Shown here piece by piece: positions 1 to 8,002 of a DNA stretch of 53,539 bases. Both the position numbers and the translations under genes were made by a program. Location: NCBI GenBank assembly GCA_002842985.1, contig PHEQ01000019.1, forward strand, positions 1 through 53,539. Reading direction: 5' to 3'. Numbering within the stretch: position 1 is the first letter of the stretch; every line of letters begins with the position of its first letter. This DNA is from Alphaproteobacteria bacterium HGW-Alphaproteobacteria-1. GTDB lineage: Bacteria > Pseudomonadota > Alphaproteobacteria > Rhodobacterales > Rhodobacteraceae. A model generated the notes under the pieces. It was not told the origin of the DNA. It saw only the letters and a program-made list of their open reading frames with translations, and searched no databases.

Positions 1-35
1 ACCGCATAGGCCGCAATCGTGAATCCGAAATCCAT
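1..35 (-). CDS. pntB: NAD(P) transhydrogenase subunit beta, N-terminal fragment (runs off the left edge)
   Basis: Only the first 11 codons lie in the window. They read MDFGFTIAAYA, which fits the hydrophobic start of PntB, the membrane and NADP(H)-binding subunit of proton-translocating transhydrogenase. The ATG at 33-35 follows a purine-rich ribosome site (GGCGGAGGGCGAG) and lies 13 bp beyond the pntA stop codon, so the two genes form one operon. The identification rests on position and these few residues. Confidence 0.75.
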   Translation of the reverse strand, partial: MDFGFTIAAYA

Positions 36-48
36 CTCGCCCTCCGCC

Positions 49-1536
49 TTATGATTTCTGGAACATGGCGAGCATCCGCCGCGTCACGAGGAAGCCACCA
101 AAGATGTTGATGGCGGCCATGAACACCGCCAGCGCGGCCATGATCGTGATGAGAACAGAGCTTGAGCCGATCTGAACAAGCGCGCCGAGGATGATGATCG
201 ACGAGATCGCGTTGGTAATCGCCATGAGCGGCGTGTGCAGGCTATGGCTCACGTTCCAGATCACCGAGAAGCCCACGAAGACCGCGAGCAGGAACACGAT
301 GAAATGCTGCATGAAGCTGGCCGGGGCCACCGTCCCCACGGCAAGGACCAGCGCAGCGCCGACAGCCAGCAGCGTGACCTGTTGCCTGGTCTGCGCCTTG
401 AAGGTCGCGATTTCCTGCGCACGCTTCTCTTCCGGCGTCAGTTCCTTGGCCTTTTCCTTGGGCTTGGCGGCGGCAATCGCGGCCACCTTGGGCGGGGGCG
501 GCGGCCAGGTCACCTCGCCCTTGTGCGTCACCGTGGCGCCACGGATGACGTCATCCTCCATGTTGTGATTGACCGCGCCATCCTTGTCGGGCGTGAGGTC
601 TGTCATCATGTGGCGGATGTTGGTGGCGTAGAGCGTGCTGGCCTGCGCCGCCATCCGGCTCGGAAAATCGGTATAGCCGATGATCGTCACGCCATTGTCG
701 GTGACGATCTTTTCGTCCATCACCGTCAGCTTGCAGTTGCCGCCCTTCTCGGCGGCCAGATCGACGATCACCGAACCGCGCTTCATGGATTTCACCATGT
801 CCTCGGTCCACAGTTCCGGTGCCTCGCGGTTGGGAATGAGGGCCGTGGTGATGACGATGTCCATCTCGGGTGCCAGTTCGCGGAACTTGGCAAGCTGCGC
901 CTCGCGGAATTCGGGGCTGGAGACAGAGGCATAGCCGCCGGTGGCCGCGCCGTCCTGCTGCTCTTCCTCGAAATCGGTCGCCGTGCCGATGGCCGCAAGG
1001 CCCGCGACGCCCGCGCCCACCACAAGCACCTTGGCCGGGGGCACCTTGCCCGCAGCCGTGATCTGCCCGGTGAAGAAGCGGCCAAAGTTGTTGCCCGCCT
1101 CGATCACAGCGCGATAGCCCGCGATATTGGCCATGGAACTGAGCGCGTCCATCTTCTGCGCGCGGCTGATGCGCGGCACCATTTCCATGGCGATGACCGT
1201 GGCGCCCTTCTTGGCCGCCGTCTCCAGCCCCTCGGCATTGCCGGCAGGGTTGAAGAAGGTGATCAGCGTCTGCCCCTCGCGCAGCCGTTTGAGCTCGGTC
1301 TCGGTCGGAATGCGGACCTTGGCGACGATGTCGCACTCTTTCCACAGCGCGGCGGCGGTCTTGATCACCTCGACCCCGGCGGCCTCGTAGGCCGCATCGG
1401 TGAACCCCGCGCGCGCGCCCGCGCCACTCTCGATGGCGCAGCTATGACCCAGCTTTTGCAGCTGAAGCGCCGAATCGGGCGTCATCGCCACCCGATTCTC
1501 GCCCTCCAGCACCTCCTTAGGCGTTCCGATCTTCAC
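49..1536 (-). CDS. pntA: NAD(P) transhydrogenase subunit alpha, fused form, with an apparent in-frame internal deletion
   Basis: Proton-pumping transhydrogenase subunit alpha, which carries the NAD(H)-binding domain dI (residues about 1-360) and a C-terminal membrane part (about 385-490, four hydrophobic segments). It transfers hydride between NADH and NADP+ together with PntB. The start is GTG at 1534-1536; no in-frame ATG lies close upstream. The nucleotide-binding loop VVGAGVAGLAAIG is at about 172-184. In family members this is followed by roughly 30 residues (the A-I-V-R-A-F-D strand, an acidic ribose-binding residue and the next helix). Here GTA (184-186) joins directly to TDFEEEQQDGAATGGYA. 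Length is 495 aa against about 510-525 for fused homologues. The rest, including TTALIP and GSVIVDLAAEKGGNC, is normal. Activity is therefore doubtful unless this is a sequencing or assembly error. Confidence 0.9.
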   Translation of the reverse strand: MKIGTPKEVLEGENRVAMTPDSALQLQKLGHSCAIESGAGARAGFTDAAYEAAGVEVIKTAAALWKECDIVAKVRIPTETELKRLREGQTLITFFNPAGNAEGLETAAKKGATVIAMEMVPRISRAQKMDALSSMANIAGYRAVIEAGNNFGRFFTGQITAAGKVPPAKVLVVGAGVAGLAAIGTATDFEEEQQDGAATGGYASVSSPEFREAQLAKFRELAPEMDIVITTALIPNREAPELWTEDMVKSMKRGSVIVDLAAEKGGNCKLTVMDEKIVTDNGVTIIGYTDFPSRMAAQASTLYATNIRHMMTDLTPDKDGAVNHNMEDDVIRGATVTHKGEVTWPPPPPKVAAIAAAKPKEKAKELTPEEKRAQEIATFKAQTRQQVTLLAVGAALVLAVGTVAPASFMQHFIVFLLAVFVGFSVIWNVSHSLHTPLMAITNAISSIIILGALVQIGSSSVLITIMAALAVFMAAINIFGGFLVTRRMLAMFQKS

Positions 1537-1571
1537 CTTTCATGTCCCCCTCTGGCAGATCATGTGCAGTA

Positions 1572-1591
1572 GGCCCCGGCAATGCGGGGCC
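1572..1591. other. short perfect inverted repeat in the pntA leader region
   Basis: GGCCCCG and CGGGGCC form a 7-bp stem around a six-base loop, about 36 bp upstream of the pntA start codon. No T-run follows on either strand, so it is not an ordinary intrinsic terminator. It may fold in the pntA 5' untranslated region. Confidence 0.4.
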
Positions 1592-1660
1592 CGATGGTTT
1601 GTCCGAAAGCGGTTATTTCACACTCTTTCCCGACTGGCGATATCAACTTTGCCGCAGGGA

Positions 1661-1992
1661 TTACACCCAGCGCCGCGTTTTTTCGCAGTAGCGTGCGAAA
1701 TCGGCACGGAATGTCCGTCGCATCCGGTCCTCCTCGGGTTCGATAAAGCGTTTCTCGATCACCCAGACAAAGACGGGAATCAGCGGCAGGGCCAGCACCG
1801 CCTCCCACCGCAGGATCAGCCCCGCAAGGATGAGCGTGTCACCAAAAGCCCCGCGCCGACCAGCATCCCCCCGGCGAAATCCACCCAGCCACTGCCAAGG
1901 CGCAACCCCATCGGAAAATACGTGGCCTGACCCCAGCCGAGCGCGAGAAAGCCCGCCAGCCAGACCGGCGGCATGTCGATCCATTTCAGCAT
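1661..1992 (-). pseudogene. isoprenylcysteine carboxyl methyltransferase-like membrane protein, internally deleted and frameshifted
   Basis: The N-terminal half starts at ATG 1990-1992 behind an AGGAG site and reads MLKWIDMPPVWLAGFLALGW up to GMLVGAGLL near 1835. From about 1836 the family continues in another frame: GDTLILAGLILRW, then VFVWVIEKRFIEPEEDRM and the ending RYCEKTRRWV. Family members have some 45 residues between these parts, including an HTTVIPH-like stretch and a SRNPIYLGD-like stretch that binds S-adenosylmethionine. Here the two halves abut with a net frame change, so the gene has lost its methyl-donor site and is almost certainly dead. Family assignment (ICMT/PEMT-type small membrane methyltransferases) is from recall of conserved motifs. 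Confidence 0.7.
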
Positions 1993-2135
1993 GAGGGCGG
2001 CGCTCCTTTTATGCGTGTCAGCGGCAGAGTGCACGGGAGGGAGGGAATGTCAAAACGGTGCCGCTCACGGCAGAGTGTGGCGCGGGCGGTTTGACCGGGG
2101 GCGGACGTTCGAGCTTTTCCCTCGCGTGGAATCAA

Positions 2136-2195
2136 GGCGTGCTTGCACGCCGCCGCGCAAGCGCCCGACCGCCCCCCGGGCGGGCGCTTGCGCGG
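2136..2195. repeat. double-hairpin intergenic repeat, copy A
   Basis: In the 316-bp gap between the methyltransferase remnant and the SDR gene. Hairpin 1 (2136-2151) is GGCGTGC-TT-GCACGCC. Hairpin 2 (2153-2195) pairs CCGCGCAAGCGCCCG with CGGGCGCTTGCGCGG over a C/G-rich loop. The preceding bases GGAATCAA (2128-2135) also belong to the unit. A second copy in the opposite orientation is at 51387-51455. I see no gene in the rest of this gap. Confidence 0.8.
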
Positions 2196-2308
2196 CTCAT
2201 CCCGAAACTGTCAAACGTCCGATCAAGCCCCCCTTCCCTTAAGCCATCCCACCCTTCCCCCCGTCCCGCGTCACCGATAGTCTACCGAAACAACAACCGG
2301 AGGCGCCC

Positions 2309-3061
2309 ATGACACTCGACGGAAAACATGCCCTTGTCACCGGTGGCGGCTCGGGTATCGGGCTGGCCATCGCACGGGCACTTGCGGGCGCGGGGGCGGA
2401 TGTCACCATTACCGGTCGGCGCGGGGCCGTGCTCGAAGACGCGGCAGGCGGCGCGCTTCACCCGCTCGTCATGGACGTGACCGACGAGGCGCAGGTGACA
2501 GCGGGCGTCAGGGCGGCCATTGCCGCGCGCGGCCCGGTGCAGATCTGCATCCCCAATGCGGGCATCGCCGAGGGGCGCGCCCTGCACAAGACCGACGCCG
2601 CGTTCTGGCGGCAGATCATGGCAACCAATCTCGACGGCGCGTTCTACACGGTGCGCGAATGCCTGCTTGGGATGCGCAAGGCGGATTGGGGCCGGGTCAT
2701 TGCCGTTTCCTCGATTGCCGGGCTGAAGGGCCTGAAGGGCGCCGCAGCCTACAGCGCCAGCAAACACGGGCTGATAGGCCTCATCCGCAGCCTGAGCGAA
2801 GATTACCTCGGCACCGGTCTGACATTCAACGCCATCTGCCCGGGCTATGTCGATACCGAGATCGTCAGCCGCAATGTCACCGCCATTTCGGATCGCGCAG
2901 GCGTCTCGACCGATGAAGCGCGCGCCATGATGGTCAGCGCCAACCGCCACAACCGGCTCATCGCCCCCGAGGAGGTGGCGCAGGCGGTGCTCTGGCTCTG
3001 CGGGCCGGGATCAGGTAGCGTCAACGGTCAGGCCATCGAGATCGCGGGCGGGCAGTTCTGA
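2309..3061 (+). CDS. short-chain dehydrogenase/reductase (SDR), probably 3-hydroxyacyl/3-hydroxybutyrate type
   Basis: A 250-aa classical SDR. The cofactor loop TGGGSGIG is at residues about 11-18, the NAG motif in IPNAGIAEG near 80, the catalytic Ser in VSSIAG near 138, and the YSASK pair (Tyr and Lys) near 151-155, followed by CPGYVDTE. It catalyses NAD(P)-dependent oxidation or reduction of an alcohol/ketone in the cytoplasm. The start has a strong GGAGG site six bases upstream. Sequence resembles 3-hydroxybutyrate and 3-hydroxyacyl-CoA dehydrogenases, but the substrate cannot be fixed, and no acyl-CoA genes lie nearby. It stands alone, with convergent genes downstream. Confidence 0.85.
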   Translation: MTLDGKHALVTGGGSGIGLAIARALAGAGADVTITGRRGAVLEDAAGGALHPLVMDVTDEAQVTAGVRAAIAARGPVQICIPNAGIAEGRALHKTDAAFWRQIMATNLDGAFYTVRECLLGMRKADWGRVIAVSSIAGLKGLKGAAAYSASKHGLIGLIRSLSEDYLGTGLTFNAICPGYVDTEIVSRNVTAISDRAGVSTDEARAMMVSANRHNRLIAPEEVAQAVLWLCGPGSGSVNGQAIEIAGGQF

Positions 3062-3078
3062 GGCAGGTTCCGAGCCGG

Positions 3079-3282
3079 TCATTTCCGGTCCCAGGGGCGC
3101 GGCGCAAGCACGAAGACGAGGGCAAAGGCCACCACCACCATCAGCGCCGCCCCCCAACGCACCCAAGGCCCAAATCCCGCATCGCGCAGGGCGACAAAGA
3201 CCAGCACGGCACAGACAATGGACGCGATCGTCCATAGCGCCTGACCGAAAGACTTGAAAACTTCCTTCAGGAAATTCGTCAT
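3079..3282 (-). CDS. small membrane protein of unknown function (67 aa)
   Basis: A 67-aa protein with two hydrophobic segments (about residues 15-33 and 41-60) joined by the short loop RDAGFGPWVRW, with basic ends; it should be an inner-membrane hairpin. Its ATG (3280-3282) overlaps the TGA (3279-3281) of the upstream gene as ATGA, the usual mark of translational coupling in this genome. Function is unknown. The pairing of an alpha-helical protein having a hydrophobic C-terminal segment with a small membrane protein recalls effector/immunity pairs, but nothing in the sequence proves this. Confidence 0.6.
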   Translation of the reverse strand: MTNFLKEVFKSFGQALWTIASIVCAVLVFVALRDAGFGPWVRWGAALMVVVAFALVFVLAPRPWDRK

Positions 3283-3920
3283 TCGAGACTGGCATTCAGC
3301 GCGGCGATAAAGGCTTCAAGCGCCTTCGGCGACCGTAGTTTCAAGACATCCGTGGACACGAAGGGCGCGAGTTCATCCTCCGCTATAAAGTAGATCATAT
3401 CGAGGTTTTCCTGCTTGAGCTTCCGATACAATGCCGGATTGGCCACTTCCAGGCGTCTTGACGCATTCTATGCGCGCTCTAACATGCCTTGTATCAGAAC
3501 CGCAGATATCGCGAGGCCCACGCCGAACTTGGCCAATCTCTGGGCAATGACGTGCGCGGTGATCCGCTCGGCAAATCGCCTGCCCAGATAGGTCGACAAC
3601 GTCAGCTGCGCAGCTTTGTTCGACGCGAACTTGACCCCGCTCAGCGCAGCGCTTTGCCTGATCTTTTCTTGCGTTTCAACCGGCAGCTTGTCGAGAAAAT
3701 CCGCGATCGCGATTTCCACGGTCCGCGCGATCACACGCCGGTTTCGCACGGCATCGGCAATCAAGCTGGCAACCCTGTCACGCTCCTCGGCATTCCTGCG
3801 TCGCGTCTTGGAACCGAAAAGCCCCACATCCTCGGTCGTGCGCCGCAGCCCGTAATAGGTATCGACGGGGATCATGACGATTCCCTCAAGAATCGCGCCG
3901 CCGATCTCGAAAATCTTCAT
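3279..3920 (-). pseudogene. gene of unknown function interrupted by a single in-frame amber codon
   Basis: From ATG 3918-3920 the frame codes for 150 residues (MKIFEIGGAILEG... to ...LIQGMLERA), then meets TAG at 3468-3470. It stays open in the same frame for another 62 codons (NASRRLEVANPALYRKLKQE..., ending ALNASLE) to TGA at 3279-3281. That TGA overlaps the next gene's ATG, so the full 213-codon frame looks like the ancestral gene. The protein is mostly helical and basic, with a hydrophobic stretch near residues 133-147. It was either inactivated by one point mutation or needs amber readthrough; a sequencing error is also possible. I do not recognise the family. Confidence 0.6.
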
Positions 3921-4076
3921 TCGCACCCCGCCAACCTGCAACTGCTCCCCACCAAATCCCGGTCGTTTTTGAAAGGCAAGCCCCGGATCAAAGCGACATC
4001 GAGGCCGACCGTTGCCGCAAGCACAACGTTTCGGATATGGTTCTTCGCGATCCCTCTTTTCAGGACACGCGTCACC

Positions 4077-5270
4077 ATGACCGATTTCACCGCCACGCGC
4101 GCCGCCTTCCACATCCCCGAAGGCGTGATCTATCTCGACGGCAATTCTCTGGGCCCCCTGCCCCGCGCCGCCGAGGCGGCGATGGCGCGGGCGATGCGCG
4201 ACGAATGGGGCGAGATGCTGATCACCGGCTGGAACCGCGCCGGGTGGATGGCGCAGCCGCGCGGCATCGGCGACCGGATCGCGCGGCTGATCGGGGCCGA
4301 GGCGGGGCATGTGGTGCTGGGCGATACGCTGTCCATCAAGGTCTATCAGGCGCTCGCCGCCGCGCTCGACATGCGCCCTGACCGGCGCGTGATCCTCAGC
4401 GACAGCGGCAACTTCCCCTCTGACCTCTACATGGCCGAAGGGCTGATCCGCGCGCTCGGCCGGGGTCATGAATTGCGCGTGGTCTCCCCCGAAGATGTGG
4501 CAGACGCGATCACCGAAGAGGTGGCCGTGACGCTGATCACCGAAGTCGATTACCGCACCGGGCGACTGCATGACATGAAAGACCTGACCGCCCGCGCCCA
4601 TGCGGCGGGGGCGGTCACGGTCTGGGATCTGGCCCATAGCGCAGGCGCGCTGCCCGTGGATGTGGCGGTCGCAGGCGCGGATTTCGCCGTGGGTTGCACC
4701 TATAAATATCTCAATGGCGGCCCCGGCGCGCCCGCCTTCATCTATGTCGCGCCCCGCCACGCCGAGGCGGCCTTTCCAGCCCTCTCGGGCTGGCTCGGCC
4801 ATGACGCGCCCTTCGCGTTCGAACAGGGCTACCGGCCCGGCGCGGGCATCGAGCGGATGCGCGTGGGCACGCCGCCGGTGCTGGCCATGGCGGCGCTGTC
4901 GGCGGCGCTCGATGTCTGGGAAGGGGTGGACATGGCGGCGCTGCGCAGCAGGTCCATCGAGCTGAGCGAGCTGTTCATCGCCGAGATCGAGGCCGCCTGC
5001 CCCACCCTGCAACTGGCCAGCCCGCGTGATCCGGTCCGGCGCGGTTCTCAGGTATCGTTTTGCCACGCCGAGGGCTATGCCATCATTCAGGCGCTGATCG
5101 CGCGCGGGGTGATCGGCGACTTCCGCGCGCCCGACATCCTGCGCTTCGGCTTTACCCCGCTTTACCTGGGCACGGACGAGGTGCGTACAGCCGCCCGGCA
5201 TCTGGCCGAGGTCATGGCAGGCCGCCTCTGGGACCGGCCCGAACATCGCACACGCGCCGCCGTCACCTGA
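4077..5270 (+). CDS. kynU: kynureninase
   Basis: A PLP enzyme (397 aa) that splits L-kynurenine into anthranilate and alanine, or 3-hydroxykynurenine likewise, in tryptophan catabolism. Family marks: YLDGNSLGPLP near 19-29, SGNFPSDLY near 110-118, WDLAHSAGALP near 183-193, the PLP-binding lysine in TYKYLNGGPG (Lys210), and GTPPVLAM near 264. ATG 4077 is chosen because homologues begin here; the open frame extends upstream but is antisense to the neighbouring gene. Tryptophan 2,3-dioxygenase and kynurenine formamidase, often partners, are not in the window. Confidence 0.95.
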   Translation: MTDFTATRAAFHIPEGVIYLDGNSLGPLPRAAEAAMARAMRDEWGEMLITGWNRAGWMAQPRGIGDRIARLIGAEAGHVVLGDTLSIKVYQALAAALDMRPDRRVILSDSGNFPSDLYMAEGLIRALGRGHELRVVSPEDVADAITEEVAVTLITEVDYRTGRLHDMKDLTARAHAAGAVTVWDLAHSAGALPVDVAVAGADFAVGCTYKYLNGGPGAPAFIYVAPRHAEAAFPALSGWLGHDAPFAFEQGYRPGAGIERMRVGTPPVLAMAALSAALDVWEGVDMAALRSRSIELSELFIAEIEAACPTLQLASPRDPVRRGSQVSFCHAEGYAIIQALIARGVIGDFRAPDILRFGFTPLYLGTDEVRTAARHLAEVMAGRLWDRPEHRTRAAVT

Positions 5271-5423
5271 GCAACGGATCCGCAATCCGGAGGCGGCAAC
5301 ACCCGATTTCCGCCTCAATTTGCCTAAAATTCAACGCACCGCGCGAAAAATACCGCCGCAGTCAGGCCGTATGCATTTTGGAAACAGTCACGCGCCCAGG
5401 CGCAAAATGTGCGGGTTGCCAAG

Positions 5424-7853
5424 ATGCCGACGACATTCAACTGGATCTATCTTGGACAATCGAGCCTGGTGCTCGACCCGACCGAGGGCAACAGCAACGC
5501 CGAAGGCGCATCCCTGTTCGCGAACATGGTCTTTGGCTCTGCCGGGGATCCGCTTTTTCAACATGTCACGCGCACCACCACCATCGACAACGGCGGTGCC
5601 GTGGGCGCGCTCGACATGAACAACCTCGCGTCGAACGACCAGTTCACCACCGATATCGGCAACGGGCCGCAGACCTTCACCTTCGACGGGCTCAGCACCT
5701 ACAACGCCACGATCACCTATACCGATGGCACGACCGCCGCGTTCCTCGCGGTTCTGGTCCAGGACACGACCGGGCAGCTTTTCATCGCGCCGCCGCTCAA
5801 CACCTCGGCGGCCAACGCCGCCAATATCGCGGCCCTTACGGCAAAACCGATCGAGTCGATCAACCTCGGGACGCTCAACACCTCGACCAACACCAACCTC
5901 GGCGCCGACCGCGCCGATATCGGCATCGACGACGGCATCGTGCAGGGCACGGCAGGCAATGACCTGATCGACGCGGGTTACATCGAGCCCATCCCCAACG
6001 GTTCCGACCGGGTGGACAACAATGATGGCGTGGGCGGTGGCGATGCTGACCGGATCGAGGCGGGGGCAGGCAACGATACGGTGCGCGCGGGGCTGGGTGA
6101 TGACACGGTGTTCGGCGGCACCGGCAATGATTCCATCGAGGGCGGCGCAGGCAATGATCAGCTCTTTGGCGAGGCGGGCGCGGATACCCTGCGCGGCGGC
6201 ACCGGCAATGATTCTCTCGACGGTGGCGCAGGCAATGACCAACTCTTTGGCGAGGCGGGCGCGGATACCCTGCGCGGCGGCACCGGTAATGACTCCCTCG
6301 ACGGCGGCACGGGCAATGACCAACTGTTCGGCGATGATGGGGCGGACACGCTGATCGGAGGCGCCGGCAACGACAGTCTGGAGGGCGGCACCGGCGATGA
6401 CGTGCTCTATGGCGACGGCGCGTCGGCCCGTTGGGCCTATCAGGTCTACACGCAGGATTTCACCTCCGCCAACGGTCAGGCCTTCACCATCGAGAATGGC
6501 ACGCTGGCCGGGTCGGGCACCACCGACACGCTCAACATAACCCCGCTGGGGCAGGCCGCCACCGGCCAGGCGGACCCCAACGATTTCGGCGTGATCCTGA
6601 CTTCGACACTGTTTTCGCCCGATGCCGGCACTTACCGCTTCACCACCACCTCGGATGACGGCTCGACCATCCGCATCCTTGATGCACAGGGCAACCCGCT
6701 GAACTTCACCAACCAGACCGGCAATAACGGGACCTTTCTGGACAATGATTTTCATCAGGCCGCCACGACGCGATGGGGCGATGTGACGCTCGAGGCCAAT
6801 CAGGTCTACACGATCGAAGTGCGGTTCTGGGAAAATGCCGGCCAGCAGGTTCTGTCAGGCACGATCACCCCCCCCGGCGGCACCGCAACAAGCCTTGATG
6901 CCAGTCCGCTCATCCTCGGGGTCGAGACGGTGGCCGGCGACGATTTCCTCGATGGCGGCGCGGGCAATGACCTTGTGTTCGGCGGCGGCGGCAATGACAC
7001 GATCATGATCGGTCAGGGTGACACGCTCTTTGGCGGCGATGGCGACGACCTGTTCATCTTGCAGGATTTCGCGGCGGCGGGCGGGACCATCACCATCGTC
7101 GGCGGCGAGGGCGGCGAGACCAATGGCGATACGCTCTTTCTCACGCCGAACGTGAGCAAGGCCGACATCACCTTCACCAATACCAACGACACCGGCGGCG
7201 GGCTCTCGGGGTTCTTCACGACGCCCGACGGCACGCTGGTCAACTTCTCGGAAATCGAGAACATCATCTGCTTTACCCCCGGCGCGCGCATCCTCACGCC
7301 GCGCGGCGAGCGGGCCGTCGAGACGCTGCGCCCCGGCGATCTGGTCATCACCCGCGACCATGGCCTCCAGCCGATCCGCTGGATCGGGGCCAGCACCGTG
7401 CCCGGCCACGACCGCTTTGCCCCCGTTCGCATCGCGGCGCATGTGCTCGACGGGGCGCGCGCGCCGCTTCTGGTCTCGCCCCAGCACCGGGTGCTCTTCA
7501 CCGGCTACAGGGCAGAACTGCTCTTTGGCACGGACGAGGTTCTGGTCGCCGCCAAGCATCTGATCGACGGGCGCGACGTGATCCTCGCGCCGCAATCCGC
7601 CGTGACATACGTCCACCTCATGTTCGACCGGCACGAGGTGATCTATGCCGAGGGTGCCCCGACCGAGAGCTTTCACGCGGCCGACATGGGACTGTCGGCG
7701 ATCTCCGAGGCCGCGCGCGAGGAGCTCTTCGCCATCTTCCCCGCCCTGCGCAGCGATTCCGGCGCACATGGCGCGACCGCGCGAACCTGCCTGCGTGCGC
7801 ATGAGGCGCGGCTCTTGCGCGCGGGGCACCAGACCACGCCGATGGCAGCCTGA
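5424..7853 (+). CDS. secreted RTX-type protein with PA14-like and C-terminal Hint domains
   Basis: An 809-aa acidic protein. ATG 5424 (MPTTFNWIYLG) is preferred over the in-frame GTG at 5409 because related roseobacter proteins begin this way. Layout: N-terminal beta domain (1-170); calcium-binding RTX nonapeptides of GGxGNDxLx type (about 173-332), including a 27-residue unit repeated about 3.5 times; a PA14-like domain (about 334-490); a second RTX block (about 500-545); then a Hint (hedgehog/intein-type) domain from IICFTPGARILTPRGER (Cys near 614). The Hint domain contains SPQHRVLFTG and VHLMFDRHEVIYAEG. RTX proteins usually leave by type I secretion. Hint domains can self-cleave, but activity is not shown here. 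No secretion genes are adjacent. Confidence 0.85.
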   Translation: MPTTFNWIYLGQSSLVLDPTEGNSNAEGASLFANMVFGSAGDPLFQHVTRTTTIDNGGAVGALDMNNLASNDQFTTDIGNGPQTFTFDGLSTYNATITYTDGTTAAFLAVLVQDTTGQLFIAPPLNTSAANAANIAALTAKPIESINLGTLNTSTNTNLGADRADIGIDDGIVQGTAGNDLIDAGYIEPIPNGSDRVDNNDGVGGGDADRIEAGAGNDTVRAGLGDDTVFGGTGNDSIEGGAGNDQLFGEAGADTLRGGTGNDSLDGGAGNDQLFGEAGADTLRGGTGNDSLDGGTGNDQLFGDDGADTLIGGAGNDSLEGGTGDDVLYGDGASARWAYQVYTQDFTSANGQAFTIENGTLAGSGTTDTLNITPLGQAATGQADPNDFGVILTSTLFSPDAGTYRFTTTSDDGSTIRILDAQGNPLNFTNQTGNNGTFLDNDFHQAATTRWGDVTLEANQVYTIEVRFWENAGQQVLSGTITPPGGTATSLDASPLILGVETVAGDDFLDGGAGNDLVFGGGGNDTIMIGQGDTLFGGDGDDLFILQDFAAAGGTITIVGGEGGETNGDTLFLTPNVSKADITFTNTNDTGGGLSGFFTTPDGTLVNFSEIENIICFTPGARILTPRGERAVETLRPGDLVITRDHGLQPIRWIGASTVPGHDRFAPVRIAAHVLDGARAPLLVSPQHRVLFTGYRAELLFGTDEVLVAAKHLIDGRDVILAPQSAVTYVHLMFDRHEVIYAEGAPTESFHAADMGLSAISEAAREELFAIFPALRSDSGAHGATARTCLRAHEARLLRAGHQTTPMAA
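6118..6400 (+). repeat. 81-bp tandem repeat coding for RTX calcium-binding units
   Basis: Inside the RTX/Hint gene a 27-codon unit (GGTGNDS..GGAGNDQLFG, then AGADTLR) occurs three times in a row, with a fourth partial, diverged unit. The first two units are nearly identical at DNA level, which suggests recent slippage or recombination. It is coding sequence, not a CRISPR array: there are no spacers. Confidence 0.8.
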
Positions 7854-8002
7854 AATGCAACGCAAATGATCTGTCGCGACGCCGCGATAGCCCAGAATGA
7901 CGCAAATTGCCGCCTCAGGTGGCGGTTAATCGAATCTCCATTCTTCGGTCAGATGATGCGGCAGGAACATGCCGCACTTCTGGACATGCGCGAGAGGCCA
8001 AC

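Noticed and set aside
235..1572. Long plus-strand open frame opposite pntA (445 codons)
   Set aside because: Arg/His-rich composition typical of the antisense frame of a GC-rich gene; pntA on the other strand has clear motifs.
3921..5318. N-terminal extension of the minus-strand frame that begins far upstream of the amber-interrupted gene
   Set aside because: This part is antisense to kynureninase and has shadow-type composition; the real start is taken as ATG 3918-3920.
6118..6400. Regular repeats considered as a CRISPR array
   Set aside because: Contiguous 81-bp coding units with no spacers, in frame with the RTX protein.
5388..6755. 455-codon minus-strand frame opposite the RTX gene
   Set aside because: Repetitive valine/isoleucine/alanine pattern is the mirror of the RTX repeats; no independent support.
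7905..7935. Weak hairpin CCGCC/GGCGG after the RTX-Hint gene considered as a terminator
   Set aside because: Only a 5-bp stem and no proper T-run.
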